Below, one piece after another: positions 46,991 to 54,667 of a stretch of 64,000 nt of DNA. How positions within the stretch are numbered: the stretch's first letter is position 1; the number at the start of each line of letters is the position of its first letter. The DNA comes from Streptomyces sp. CB00316 (GTDB lineage Bacteria > Actinomycetota > Actinomycetes > Streptomycetales > Streptomycetaceae). The notes beneath the pieces were generated by a model. It saw only the letters and a list, made by a program, of their open reading frames with translations. It did not search any database and had not been told where the DNA came from. The position numbers were made by a program, and so were the translations under genes. The stretch spans positions 1 through 64,000 of the forward strand of contig NZ_LIXI01000010.1 in the NCBI RefSeq assembly GCF_001905595.1. The letters run 5' to 3'.

Positions 46991-48265
46991 GTGTCCACGT
47001 ACAACAACATCCAGGCCGGAACCAACGGAGAAGGGCTGCGGGAGCACCTGATCGGCTCCGCGTCCCGGCTGGAGGCCGCCATCCTCCAGCGGCTGACAGC
47101 GGAGCTCCCGGTCTACCGCAAGCTCCCCGCCGAGCAGCTCTCCGGTGATGTGGCGCGCATGATCCGCCGTAGCATCGACGACTTCGTCCAGGCGCTGAGA
47201 AGCGGCCGCATGCTGGGCCCCGAACAGCTCGCCCTGCTGACCAGCTCGGCGACCCGTCGGGCGGAGGAAGGGCTGCCGGCAGAAGCGATCGTCTCCGCCT
47301 ACTTCCTCGGCGCCCGTCTCTGCTTCGACGATGTCGCCGCGACAGCCCGCCCCGAAGACCTGCCGGCCGTCACCACGATGTACAGCCTGCTGCTGGAATA
47401 CCTGCAGCACGTCACCACCGCCGTCACCGCCGGCTACCTGCAACAGATGCAGATCACCGATGGTGAACGGCACGGTGCCCGCCAACTGATGCTGACAGCC
47501 CTGCTCGAAGGGCGCGTCGACCAGGAGGCGGCCAGGGCGGCGGGCCTCCCCCTCCCTCCCGGTTATCTCATCCTCGCCCTGGCTATAGCGCCGCACGCCG
47601 ACGAGCACACACCCGGCATCGACACGAACGCCGCGGCCATGCGCAAACTCCGCCGCCTGCGCACGGAACTCGCCCTGTACAGCCGTGGCGCAGCCCTGTC
47701 CTCGCTGACCCCCGACGGCGGCCTGATCCTCCTGCCCAGCAGCACCGAACCCGTCGAATACGGCCCGGCTCACTGGGACGACACCCGCCAGCTCCTGACC
47801 CGCCTCCAGCGCGCTGGAGGCGCCACCGTCCTCGCCGCGGCAGTGCCGGCCCTGCTCGGCGATGTCGCCGAAATGTGCCCCGTGGCTACCGAGCTGGCCC
47901 ACATCGCCACCGCCTCCGCACGCCCCCCGGGCCTGTACCGGCTGGAAGACCTCGCCCTTGAGTACCAGCTCTCACGGCCCGGCCCCGCCCGCGCCCACGT
48001 CGCCCGCCTCCTCGACCCGCTGGACGCCTATCCCGACCTTCTGCTCACGCTGACCGCCTTCCTGCGCCACGACTTGGACCGGCGCGCCGCCGCCGCAGCC
48101 CTCAACGTCCACCCCAACACGGTGCTCTACCGGCTCCGCAGAATCACCAAGCTCACCGGCCTCGACGCGACACACCCCGCCGACCTGCCCACCCTCCACG
48201 CAGCCCTCACCTGTCGCACCGCCCAGGACTCCCCCACCCGCAGCCGGACACCGGCCAACGCCTGA
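46991..48265 (+). CDS. PucR/CdaR-type transcriptional regulator
   Basis: 424-aa regulator. The C-terminus carries the HTH_30 motif RRAAAAALNVHPNTVLYRLR then RITKLTGLDATHPADL (residues ~370-405). The N-terminal part (residues ~20-160) is helical (RLEAAILQRLTAELPVYRKL, GLPAEAIVSAYFLGARLCFD), as in RsbT-antagonist-like or GGDEF-like sensor regions of this group. A PucR-like linker domain lies between. The GTG at 46991 follows GAGGTGATTT. It faces away from the SGNH lipase gene, so it may regulate it, but no operator is obvious. The ligand is unknown. Confidence 0.85.
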   Translation: MSTYNNIQAGTNGEGLREHLIGSASRLEAAILQRLTAELPVYRKLPAEQLSGDVARMIRRSIDDFVQALRSGRMLGPEQLALLTSSATRRAEEGLPAEAIVSAYFLGARLCFDDVAATARPEDLPAVTTMYSLLLEYLQHVTTAVTAGYLQQMQITDGERHGARQLMLTALLEGRVDQEAARAAGLPLPPGYLILALAIAPHADEHTPGIDTNAAAMRKLRRLRTELALYSRGAALSSLTPDGGLILLPSSTEPVEYGPAHWDDTRQLLTRLQRAGGATVLAAAVPALLGDVAEMCPVATELAHIATASARPPGLYRLEDLALEYQLSRPGPARAHVARLLDPLDAYPDLLLTLTAFLRHDLDRRAAAAALNVHPNTVLYRLRRITKLTGLDATHPADLPTLHAALTCRTAQDSPTRSRTPANA

Positions 48266-48369
48266 CGGTCTACCTCCCCCCGCTGATAGGTCTCCTGTCA
48301 GGGTGCTGGGCGGCAGGGGCGCGTCGCAGTGAAGGAATCGCGATCGACGGCGAGGCGAGCGCCATCATC

Positions 48370-48513
48370 GGCTCACCTCCGCTCGCGCGGAGAGCACCTC
48401 ACCGGGCTCGGCGTCCAACGGCCCCGGCCCACCTCCGCTCCTGCGGGGCTGGTCCCGCGAACTGGGTGGTCTCCGCCTGGCATTGCTGCTCCCCACGCAC
48501 TTGGGACGGTCCC
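48370..48513. CRISPR. Decayed type I-E-like CRISPR array (three degenerate repeats)
   Basis: Three 28-29-nt GC-rich units at 48370-48397, 48427-48455 and 48486-48513 are separated by 29 and 30 nt. The last closely resembles the intact repeat at 49325 (CTGCTCCCC.CGCAC..GGG.GGTCCC skeleton, a one-base deletion and four changes). The middle one matches at about 20 of 29 positions, and the first resembles the inverse orientation better. The spacing is slightly short for I-E (32-33-nt spacers), consistent with decay. No cas gene is present. Confidence 0.6.
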
Positions 48514-48734
48514 GCGTTCTGGTGAACAGCTCCCCGCTGCCACGCACGTCTCAGCACCTGCACAGGCGGGCTTCAGCGTTCAAAACGGACCCGTCTCCTG
48601 CACGTACAGCGCGGAACTACGCGCAGGTCCGAGAGGGCGGCCGGAGCGGATGTCTCTAGCGTTGGCCCGAAGCGGTCTCTGGTCTGGCGGCGCCGCCCTA
48701 CGATGGGGACTTCCGTTCCCGCCGGGAGGCTGCT

Positions 48735-49322
48735 GTGTCGCCACACCGTCCCGACTACCCGCCCAAGTCTCCGCCGCCTCCCAAGCGGCCCGTAGAGGTT
48801 CCTCGGCCAGAGCAGCAGGACGCCCCGCCGCCCGTCCCTGTCACGATCCGCGGCCGCAGTGTTCGGAACTGGGTATTCACGGCGAGCCCGGCCGCCGCTG
48901 CCCGGGCGGGCCGACAGGTTGCGCAGGCGCTCCATCGGTGGGGTTATCGGCTGAACGACGACCAGCTCCAGAAGGTCGTCGAGTTGCTGTTCCGCTCCGC
49001 AGCCGAGGACGGCGGCCGACGCGTCTCGCTTCACCTGGCCGACGACGAGGAACGGAACCAGGTGATGGTTCTGGCACTCAGCCACAGGCAGGACATGCTG
49101 CCCGGTGACGACGATCAGGTACTCCGAGACGCCGAGCACATGCGCACTGTTGCTGCCCTCGGTGCCTGCGACGTCGGGGTCGAGACGACGCCGGACGGAC
49201 GCCGTTGGTGGGCAGGTTTGGACCTTCCGCGTCCACGGCGGGCCCTCCAGCTGGACGAGCGGCAGCCGCGCGCCTTGGCCCGTGCGCCCCGGAAGCTGGA
49301 ACGGCCGCCCAATTCGGTGTAG
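48735..49322 (+). CDS. Hypothetical protein with ATPase-like (HATPase) pattern
   Basis: 195-aa soluble protein. A Pro-rich N-terminus (residues ~1-35) precedes a domain reading VRNWVFTASPAAAARAGRQV, QVAQALHRWGYRLNDDQLQK, ELLFRSAAEDGGRRVSLHL, then HRQDMLPGDDDQVLRDAEH and GVETTPDGRRWWAGLDLP. The layout resembles the small histidine-kinase-like ATPase proteins abundant in Streptomyces (anti-sigma/RsbW type), although the N and G boxes are weak. The GTG at 48735 follows GGGAGG. It sits between the degenerate repeats and the intact CRISPR-like repeat, so it was probably placed there by rearrangement. Confidence 0.6.
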   Translation: MSPHRPDYPPKSPPPPKRPVEVPRPEQQDAPPPVPVTIRGRSVRNWVFTASPAAAARAGRQVAQALHRWGYRLNDDQLQKVVELLFRSAAEDGGRRVSLHLADDEERNQVMVLALSHRQDMLPGDDDQVLRDAEHMRTVAALGACDVGVETTPDGRRWWAGLDLPRPRRALQLDERQPRALARAPRKLERPPNSV

Positions 49323-49324
49323 CG

Positions 49325-49353
49325 CTGCTCCCCGCGCACGCGGGGATGGTCCC
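49325..49353 (+). CRISPR. Solitary intact type I-E-type CRISPR repeat
   Basis: This 29-nt unit reads CTGCTCCCCGCGCAC followed by GCGGGGATGGTCCC. It has the CCCCGCGCACGCGGGG stem typical of actinobacterial type I-E repeats. It directly follows the stop of the hypothetical gene and directly precedes the IS110 remnant. No second repeat with I-E spacing is recognisable on either side. Confidence 0.7.
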
Positions 49354-49354
49354 G

Positions 49355-49690
49355 CGGCCGACGACGCCGGCAAACAGAAGGTCTTCGACAAGCCGCTGCC
49401 CGACAGTGAGCCGAAGCTGGACAAGCTGACCGCGAAGTTCGGCAACGTCCTGGTGATCCTGGACCAGCCCGCTTCCATCGGCGCTCTCCCGCTGACCGTG
49501 GCCCATGCCCCGGGCCGCAAGGTCGCCTACCCGCCCGGACTGGCGATGCGACAGATCGCCGGCCTCTACCCCGGGGCGGCCACGACCGGCGCGAAGGACG
49601 CCGCGGTGATCTCGGACGCGGCCCACGCGCGGCTGCCGACAGACCTTCCGCGAGCAGATACCCGGAGCACGGTCAGCTCGGCGGTGATCT
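49355..49690 (+). mobile_element. IS110-family transposase remnant
   Basis: The plus strand encodes KQKVFDKPLPDSEPKLDKLT then KFGNVLVILDQPASIGALPL, AYPPGLAMRQIAGLYPGAAT and GAKDAAVISDAAHARL. This is the N-terminal RuvC-like (DEDD) domain of IS110 transposases, beginning after its first catalytic Asp. Homology stops at about 49640. The next ~80 bp read IETTDEITAELTVL on the opposite strand, itself an IS110-like stretch, suggesting an inverted fragment. It is not functional. Confidence 0.8.
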
Positions 49691-50291
49691 CGTCGGTCGT
49701 CTCAATCGGCGCTTCACGGCGCACGTGCCACAGGTGCCACCTGGGGCCACCGTGCGAAGCCACCCCTTGACCGCCGCCTGACGGCCACCCACCGACCACA
49801 TCCGCTTTCGCCCGGTTGAACCCCTTGGCCAGCCGTTTCGTCCGTGACCGAAACCACCGGGTGTGACGAAGCCTCACATTGGCGAACTCGCACGCTTGTT
49901 GGCAGAAGACGCTGAGGTTGTTCGGTAGATACTCTGCGTTGTGGCACGAGTAGGTAGATGCCTCGTCAGAGCAAGGGACGACAGGGGTCAGCCGACCGCA
50001 GGGATGTCAGCGGACCCGGCTGTTCCCCCACTCTCGTTCGAGCGGTCGTCGTCATCGCCGCGCCCGGCGCACGGCTTGGACTCTGATGGCCCGCCAGGCG
50101 CAGAGCGAGTCGCTCGTCCAATCGACGATTTTGCAGGCCCGCCAGCACTTTGCTGCCCGGTACCAGCCGGTCGGCGTCTCGTTAGTGATGGGAGGGTCGC
50201 CCGCCCATCGTCGGTGAGGAGGCGGTTTCGTCGGCCGCGCTGCACGGGTGCGGTGTGCTGGCGGCAGCGTGGTTGAAGGGGAGGTCTGTGC
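49691..50291. other. Intergenic stretch before the fusion terpenoid gene
   Basis: About 600 bp with no supported gene. A 21-codon reading starting at GTG 49863 (TKPHIGELARLLAEDAEVVR) might be a short gene end. The rest shows nothing. The last 15 bp contain the RBS (GGGGAGG, 50278-50284) of the next gene. Confidence 0.45.
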
Positions 50292-51926
50292 ATGACGAGT
50301 GGTGCGACTTCGTTTGGTTCGTCCGAGTTGCGTGAGTCCTACGAGCTGTGCGAGACGGTGACCAGGCAGTCCCATGCGCCGCTGTGGCGGGCGGGTGAAC
50401 TGCTGCCCGCTCCGGTGCGCCCGCACATGCATGCTGTCAACGGCTTCGCTCTGTGGACTGACGCCATCGCCGACAGGGGCGGAACCGCGGCAGAGCGTGA
50501 GCGACGGCTTGCCCGGTGGTATTCCGCCGTCCGCGAGGGGCTGCGGTCGGGGGACAGCGGGCATCCGGTGCTGCGGGCGTTCGTGGACACGGTGTGGCGG
50601 TGGGAGCTCGACCGTGCGGTGATCGAGGAGCATCTGGGCGTCCTGGAGACCGATTGCGTCAGTCCCCCCGTCTTCGAGACGTTCCAGGACCAGCGGCGAT
50701 ATCTGAGGGGGGTGACGGGTGCGCACTTCGAGCTGTGGTCCCCGCTGGTAGGTCTGAGGGATCCGAAGGTGCTGGCGCTGACCTCTTTGCTGGGCGAGGC
50801 GGGCCAGGCGGTGGACCAGTTCGAGGATATGCCGGAGGACCTCGCTGCCGGCCGGTGCTACCTGCCGCGCGGCGATCTGCGGGCGCTGGGACTGGAGGTG
50901 AGTGATCTTGTGCGCGGTGAACGTCCCGGGGCGCTGGCGGAACTGGTGCGCATGCAACTCGGCCGCTGGAAGGTCCTGCTGGAGCAGGCGGCGCCGGTGA
51001 CGGGAATGGTGGAGCGCGAGTATCAGCCGTTCCTGCACGTGCTGGTGCTGGGGGCTCATCTGCAGTTCGACGAGGTCGCCCTCCGCCAGGAGCGGGTCTT
51101 CACTCAAGGTCTCGAGCCGCTGGTGTCTGCCGACGGAGCCTCCCGCCGCTCCGTATGGGCGCACGCGGGGGTGGACACGGTGCCCGAGCATGTCGCGGTC
51201 ATCATGGACGGCAACCGCCGATGGGCCTCGGAGCAGGGCCGGCCGGCCTCCTGGGGGCATCAGGCGGGTCAGTGGTCCGCGATGCGCCTGGTCAACGCCG
51301 CACTGCGGCTGGGAGTGCGGCACCTGACCTTTTACGCGTTCTCCACCGAGAACTGGACCCGTTCCCAGGACGAACTGGATGCTTTGTTCGAGATCATGAG
51401 CGATGCGATGGCCCGCGGAGGTGGGGAGTGGCTGCACGACCTGGGGGTGCGGGTGCGCTGGTGCGGGCGGCGTGACCGCATCGATCCGTCGCTGGCCTCC
51501 GCACTGACCCTGGTAGAGAGCATGACGTCGAACAACGAGACGCTGACGCTGACCGTCTGCGTCGACTACGGCGGCCGCGAAGAACTGGTCGAGGCCGCCC
51601 GCGCACTGGCCGCCGAAGCGGCCACCGGAGCGATCCGGCCCGCGGACATCGGCCCCGCCGACCTGGACCGGCACATGTACGCACCCGGCCTTCCGGACGT
51701 TGATCTGCTGATCCGCACCTCCGGTGAACAGCGGATCAGCAACTTCCTGCCCTGGCATCTGGCCTATGCCGAGATGGTCTTCGACCCCACTCCCTGGCCC
51801 AGCTTCGGCCTGGAACAGCTACGGGAAGCGGTCACCATCTACGCCGGCCGCCAACGCCGCTTCGGCGGCACTCTCCCCGGACCCACCCGGCCAACAGAGC
51901 CAGTCCGCTCAGCAAAGCCGGCTTAA
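50292..51926 (+). CDS. Fusion of squalene/phytoene-synthase-like domain and cis-prenyltransferase
   Basis: 544-aa single chain of two isoprenoid synthase domains. Residues ~8-275 match the trans-isoprenyl head-to-head synthase fold (squalene/phytoene synthase, HpnC/HpnD type). The first Asp-rich motif is DAIAD (57-61) and the second is DQFED (175-179), followed by MPEDLAAGRCYLP. Residues ~290-535 are a cis-prenyltransferase with MDGNRRW from residue 305, FYAFSTENWTRSQDELD, CVDYGGREELVEA and RTSGEQRISNF from 475. Both active sites look intact. The ATG at 50292 is preceded by GGGGAGG. No linked cyclase, but a coupled cis-prenyltransferase/oxygenase pair lies 10 kb away. I infer a specialised terpenoid; the product is unknown. 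Confidence 0.88.
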   Translation: MTSGATSFGSSELRESYELCETVTRQSHAPLWRAGELLPAPVRPHMHAVNGFALWTDAIADRGGTAAERERRLARWYSAVREGLRSGDSGHPVLRAFVDTVWRWELDRAVIEEHLGVLETDCVSPPVFETFQDQRRYLRGVTGAHFELWSPLVGLRDPKVLALTSLLGEAGQAVDQFEDMPEDLAAGRCYLPRGDLRALGLEVSDLVRGERPGALAELVRMQLGRWKVLLEQAAPVTGMVEREYQPFLHVLVLGAHLQFDEVALRQERVFTQGLEPLVSADGASRRSVWAHAGVDTVPEHVAVIMDGNRRWASEQGRPASWGHQAGQWSAMRLVNAALRLGVRHLTFYAFSTENWTRSQDELDALFEIMSDAMARGGGEWLHDLGVRVRWCGRRDRIDPSLASALTLVESMTSNNETLTLTVCVDYGGREELVEAARALAAEAATGAIRPADIGPADLDRHMYAPGLPDVDLLIRTSGEQRISNFLPWHLAYAEMVFDPTPWPSFGLEQLREAVTIYAGRQRRFGGTLPGPTRPTEPVRSAKPA

Positions 51927-51976
51927 GCCCCCCTGAGCCCGGACCCGGGCGTCCTGAGCCCGGGCCCAGGCTTACC

Positions 51977-52618
51977 TCACGGCTTCGGCGGAGTGTACGT
52001 GCCGGTTACGGTCACATACCCCAGCACCGTGTCTTCGCTGAACGTGGACGTGCCGAACGTCGCGGTGTATGCCTCGAGCATTTCGGCGGTGGCGTACAGC
52101 GGCACCTCACTGAGCCGAACCTTCAGCGGCTGGCCCACCGGAACCTTGTCGGTGGACAGTTTCCCCTTCTCCGCCCCGCACCGGAGGGCCGAGGTGTGTT
52201 CGACAGCGAGGCCGTTGACCTTGCACTTGCCCGACGCCAGTTCGTCCTTCAGAGCGCCCTCCAGGTCGGTGAGCAGAACGTTGCCCAGCGGCGACCGCAC
52301 CGAGACTCCGCCGTCGAGAGCACCGTTGCCCTTGGCCTTCGGCAGCTTCGTCAGCGAGGGGTCGCCTTTGCCGGAGCGCACGGGGAACCGCACCGCCGGA
52401 CCACCGGAGGACTTGACCATCTCGGCAGGGGCCACGGCCTCGACCACCGCTCCCATCCGGTCCAGCTCCGCCTGGACCGGATGGGACCACCGGACCTCGA
52501 CCCAGCCGTCGGAGACCGTGCCGTACTTCTCATCCGCCGCGGACGCCGTCCCGGCGAACTGCGCCAGCAAGGGCGCGGCCAGAGCGGCACCCAGAACGTT
52601 TCGTCGTGTCGCACTCAT
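51977..52618 (-). CDS. Secreted hypothetical protein with twin-arginine-type signal
   Basis: 213-aa protein beginning MSATRRNVLGAALAAPLLAQ, a twin-arginine-like leader with cleavage after GTASAAD. The mature part has no Cys pair rule except GKCKVN and LRCGAE. It contains repeated short strands (GWVEVRWSHPVQAELDRMG, SVRSPLGNVLLTDLEGAL, GYVTVTGTYTPPKP) and could be an extracellular beta-sandwich. No family is recognised. The start is the ATG at 52618. It is convergent with the fusion synthase gene, so it is probably not functionally linked. Confidence 0.7.
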   Translation of the reverse strand: MSATRRNVLGAALAAPLLAQFAGTASAADEKYGTVSDGWVEVRWSHPVQAELDRMGAVVEAVAPAEMVKSSGGPAVRFPVRSGKGDPSLTKLPKAKGNGALDGGVSVRSPLGNVLLTDLEGALKDELASGKCKVNGLAVEHTSALRCGAEKGKLSTDKVPVGQPLKVRLSEVPLYATAEMLEAYTATFGTSTFSEDTVLGYVTVTGTYTPPKP

Positions 52619-52832
52619 CGATGCGCACCATCCTTCCCCGGGCCGTAGGGCACGACCCGCAAGGAATCCTTCAGGCACCCTGCTGCCTGGTCTGCGGAGA
52701 GCCCGCAAACCACCCGAAAGGACGCAAGGAATCTCCGGCCGATGACGCGACACATTCGACCTCCTCCGGCACCGCATCCTCCTACCCTGACCGCTACCCG
52801 GCGTCACCACCGACTACGGGCCGGAGCCGTTG

Positions 52833-53009
52833 ATGAGACACTCCCTCCACACACTGGGTTCCCCCAGTGAGATCGTGAGGCGGAGTGAGCCGGAGCGGGT
52901 CGAGATCGGGGACCTGTACGGGCAGTTCGAGAAGTGCACCATGGATGCGGCAGAGTTTCTCGGTGCGCTGGAGGGTGTGGTTCGCTTTCTGAAGCAGCTG
53001 CGGTCGTAG
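52833..53009 (+). CDS. Small hypothetical protein (58 aa)
   Basis: A 58-aa frame beginning MRHSLHTLGSPSEIVRRSE, with a conserved-looking C-terminal helix FLGALEGVVRFLKQLRS. GGAG lies 7 bases before the ATG at 52833. The sequence resembles a C-terminal helical tail and might be a real small regulatory protein or the end of a lost larger gene. It precedes the SDR gene by 38 bp on the same strand. Confidence 0.45.
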   Translation: MRHSLHTLGSPSEIVRRSEPERVEIGDLYGQFEKCTMDAAEFLGALEGVVRFLKQLRS

Positions 53010-53047
53010 TCCGCGAGGCCTGGAGGATGGTGACCTAGGGTTCGGGC

Positions 53048-53827
53048 ATGAGTGCGCAGACGTATGTGTCGGAGCTGTTTTCGCTGGCCGGCAAGGTCGC
53101 CATCGTGACCGGAGGCAGTTCCGGGATCGGGCGGGCCATCGCCGGGGCGCTGGCCCGGGCGGGGGCCGAGGTCGTCGTGGTGGCTCGGCGGGAGGCCGAG
53201 CTGAAGGCCACCGTCGGGGAGTTGGAGGGCGAAGGGTGCCGGGCCGCCTGGGTCAGTGCTGATCTGGGGACCGGTGAGGGGGTGCGGGGCGCCGCCGATG
53301 GGGTGGTGGCCGCGTTTGGGGAACCGGACATCCTCGTCAACTGTGCCGGGATCAACCTGCGGCCGCCCATGGACGACCTCGGTGAGGACGTGTGGGACAC
53401 CACCATGGCCGTGAACCTCAAGGCACCGTTCCTGCTGGGGCAGCGGTTCGGGCCCGGGATGGCCGAGCGGGGGTACGGGCGGATCATCCATGTCACCTCG
53501 CAGCAGGCCCACCGTGCCTTCGTGAACAGCGGTGCGTACGGGGTGTCCAAGGGCGGTCTCGAGTCGCTCGCCCGGTCCCAGGCCGAGGCGTGGTCCCCGT
53601 ACGGTGTCACCGTGAACACCCTGGTCCCGGGGTTCGTGCTGACCCCACTCAACGAGCGACTCTCCTCCGATCCGGAGAAGGTCGCCTCGCTCGCCGCCCG
53701 TACCTTCGTCGGGCGCAACGGGCTGGCGGAGGACTTCGCGGGAGCCGCGGTGTTCCTGGCCGGGCCCTCCTCCTCGTACGTCACCGGGCAGGCACTCTTC
53801 GTCGACGGCGGGTTCTCGGTGCACTGA
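53048..53827 (+). CDS. Short-chain dehydrogenase/reductase (SDR)
   Basis: 259-aa classical SDR, NAD(P)-dependent. Motifs are TGGSSGIGRAIAGALARAG (residues ~21-39), NCAGIN near 95, the catalytic Ser in HVTSQQAH, YGVSKGG near residue 163 (Tyr and Lys) and the PG motif in NTLVPGFVLTPL. Resemblance is to gluconate-5-dehydrogenase or 3-ketoacyl-ACP-reductase-like members, and the substrate cannot be told. The start is the ATG at 53048. It converges with the Clp_N/HTH gene. Confidence 0.9.
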   Translation: MSAQTYVSELFSLAGKVAIVTGGSSGIGRAIAGALARAGAEVVVVARREAELKATVGELEGEGCRAAWVSADLGTGEGVRGAADGVVAAFGEPDILVNCAGINLRPPMDDLGEDVWDTTMAVNLKAPFLLGQRFGPGMAERGYGRIIHVTSQQAHRAFVNSGAYGVSKGGLESLARSQAEAWSPYGVTVNTLVPGFVLTPLNERLSSDPEKVASLAARTFVGRNGLAEDFAGAAVFLAGPSSSYVTGQALFVDGGFSVH

Positions 53828-53847
53828 GCCGCGCGCCGAACAGGCCG

Positions 53848-54594
53848 TCAGGAGCTCTGCTGCCACAGAGCGGCCGCCGCTTCGGCCACCGCGGACTCGA
53901 CGGCCGCCGACGTCGCCTCCCTGGTGAGGCCCAGGCCGTTCAGCGGGCCCGAGCCGTCCTCGAACTCCAGCAGCGCCAGCAGGATGTGCTCCGTGCCCAC
54001 GTAGTTGTGGCCGAGCCGCAGCGCCTCCCGGAACGTCAGCTCCAGGACCTTGCGCGCGTCCGCGTCGTACGGGATCAGCTCCGGCACCTCGTCGGCGGCG
54101 GTCGGCAGGGCGAGGCTCGCCGCCGCGCGGAGGGCGTCCGGTGAGACGCCCTGACCGGCGAGGACCCGGGCGGCGATGGATTCGGGCTCGGCGAGGAGAC
54201 CGAGCGCCAGGTGTGCCGGGACGATTTCGGTGTGGCCGGCGGCCTTGGCCTCGTTATGGGAGGCCAAGACGATGTTCCGGGCCCGCTGGGTGAAGCGGCC
54301 GAAGCCCTGGCTCGGGTCCAGGTCGGACGGTTCGTCGCCCTTCTTGGTGACGAAGCGCTTCTGGGCGGCCTGGCGGGTGACCCCCATGCTGCGGCCGATG
54401 TCGGTCCAGGACGCGCCCGAGCGGCGTGCCTGGTCGACGAAGTGGCCGATGAGGTGGTCGGCCACGTCCCCGAGGTGGTCGGCGGCGATGACCGCGCCGG
54501 AGAGCTGCTCCAGTGCGTCGGGGTTGGACTTCTTGATGGCCTCGATCAAGTCGTCGAGGCGCACGGACGGCGTCGCGGGAAGTGGCTGCGTCAT
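53848..54594 (-). CDS. HTH plus Clp N-terminal repeat protein
   Basis: 248-aa protein with no ATPase module. Residues ~1-85 form an HTH region (DQARRSGASWTDIGRSMGVT then RQAAQKRFV). Two Clp_N (ClpA/C-type) repeats follow: QRARNIVLASHNEAKAAGHT at ~100 and AHLALGLLAEPESIAARVL, then KVLELTFREALRLGHNYVGT then HILLALLEFEDGSG near 195. Such Clp_N-HTH proteins are common in Streptomyces and may sense or bind proteolysis partners while regulating DNA. The palindrome GTCAACCTTAGGTTGAC sits 2 bp upstream of the ATG at 54594 and a second copy lies 12 bp further, so strong autoregulation is likely. Confidence 0.88.
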   Translation of the reverse strand: MTQPLPATPSVRLDDLIEAIKKSNPDALEQLSGAVIAADHLGDVADHLIGHFVDQARRSGASWTDIGRSMGVTRQAAQKRFVTKKGDEPSDLDPSQGFGRFTQRARNIVLASHNEAKAAGHTEIVPAHLALGLLAEPESIAARVLAGQGVSPDALRAAASLALPTAADEVPELIPYDADARKVLELTFREALRLGHNYVGTEHILLALLEFEDGSGPLNGLGLTREATSAAVESAVAEAAAALWQQSS

Positions 54595-54596
54595 GC

Positions 54597-54642
54597 GTCA
54601 ACCTTAGGTTGACAGTCCGGAGGGTGTCAACCTTGGGTTGCG
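54597..54642 (-). promoter_or_regulatory. Twin palindromic operators at the Clp_N/HTH gene start
   Basis: GTCAACCTTAGGTTGAC (54597-54613) is a perfect 17-bp palindrome with central T. A near copy, GTCAACCTTGGGTTGCG, lies at 54626-54642. On the minus strand the second copy contains TTGACA (54630-54625), a possible -35 element, with TAAGGT (54606-54601) at -10 distance 18. The gene ATG is 54594, so the first palindrome covers the -10 and start region. Confidence 0.75.
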
Positions 54643-54667
54643 CCTGGGCGGCTCCCTGGCCGCTCCG

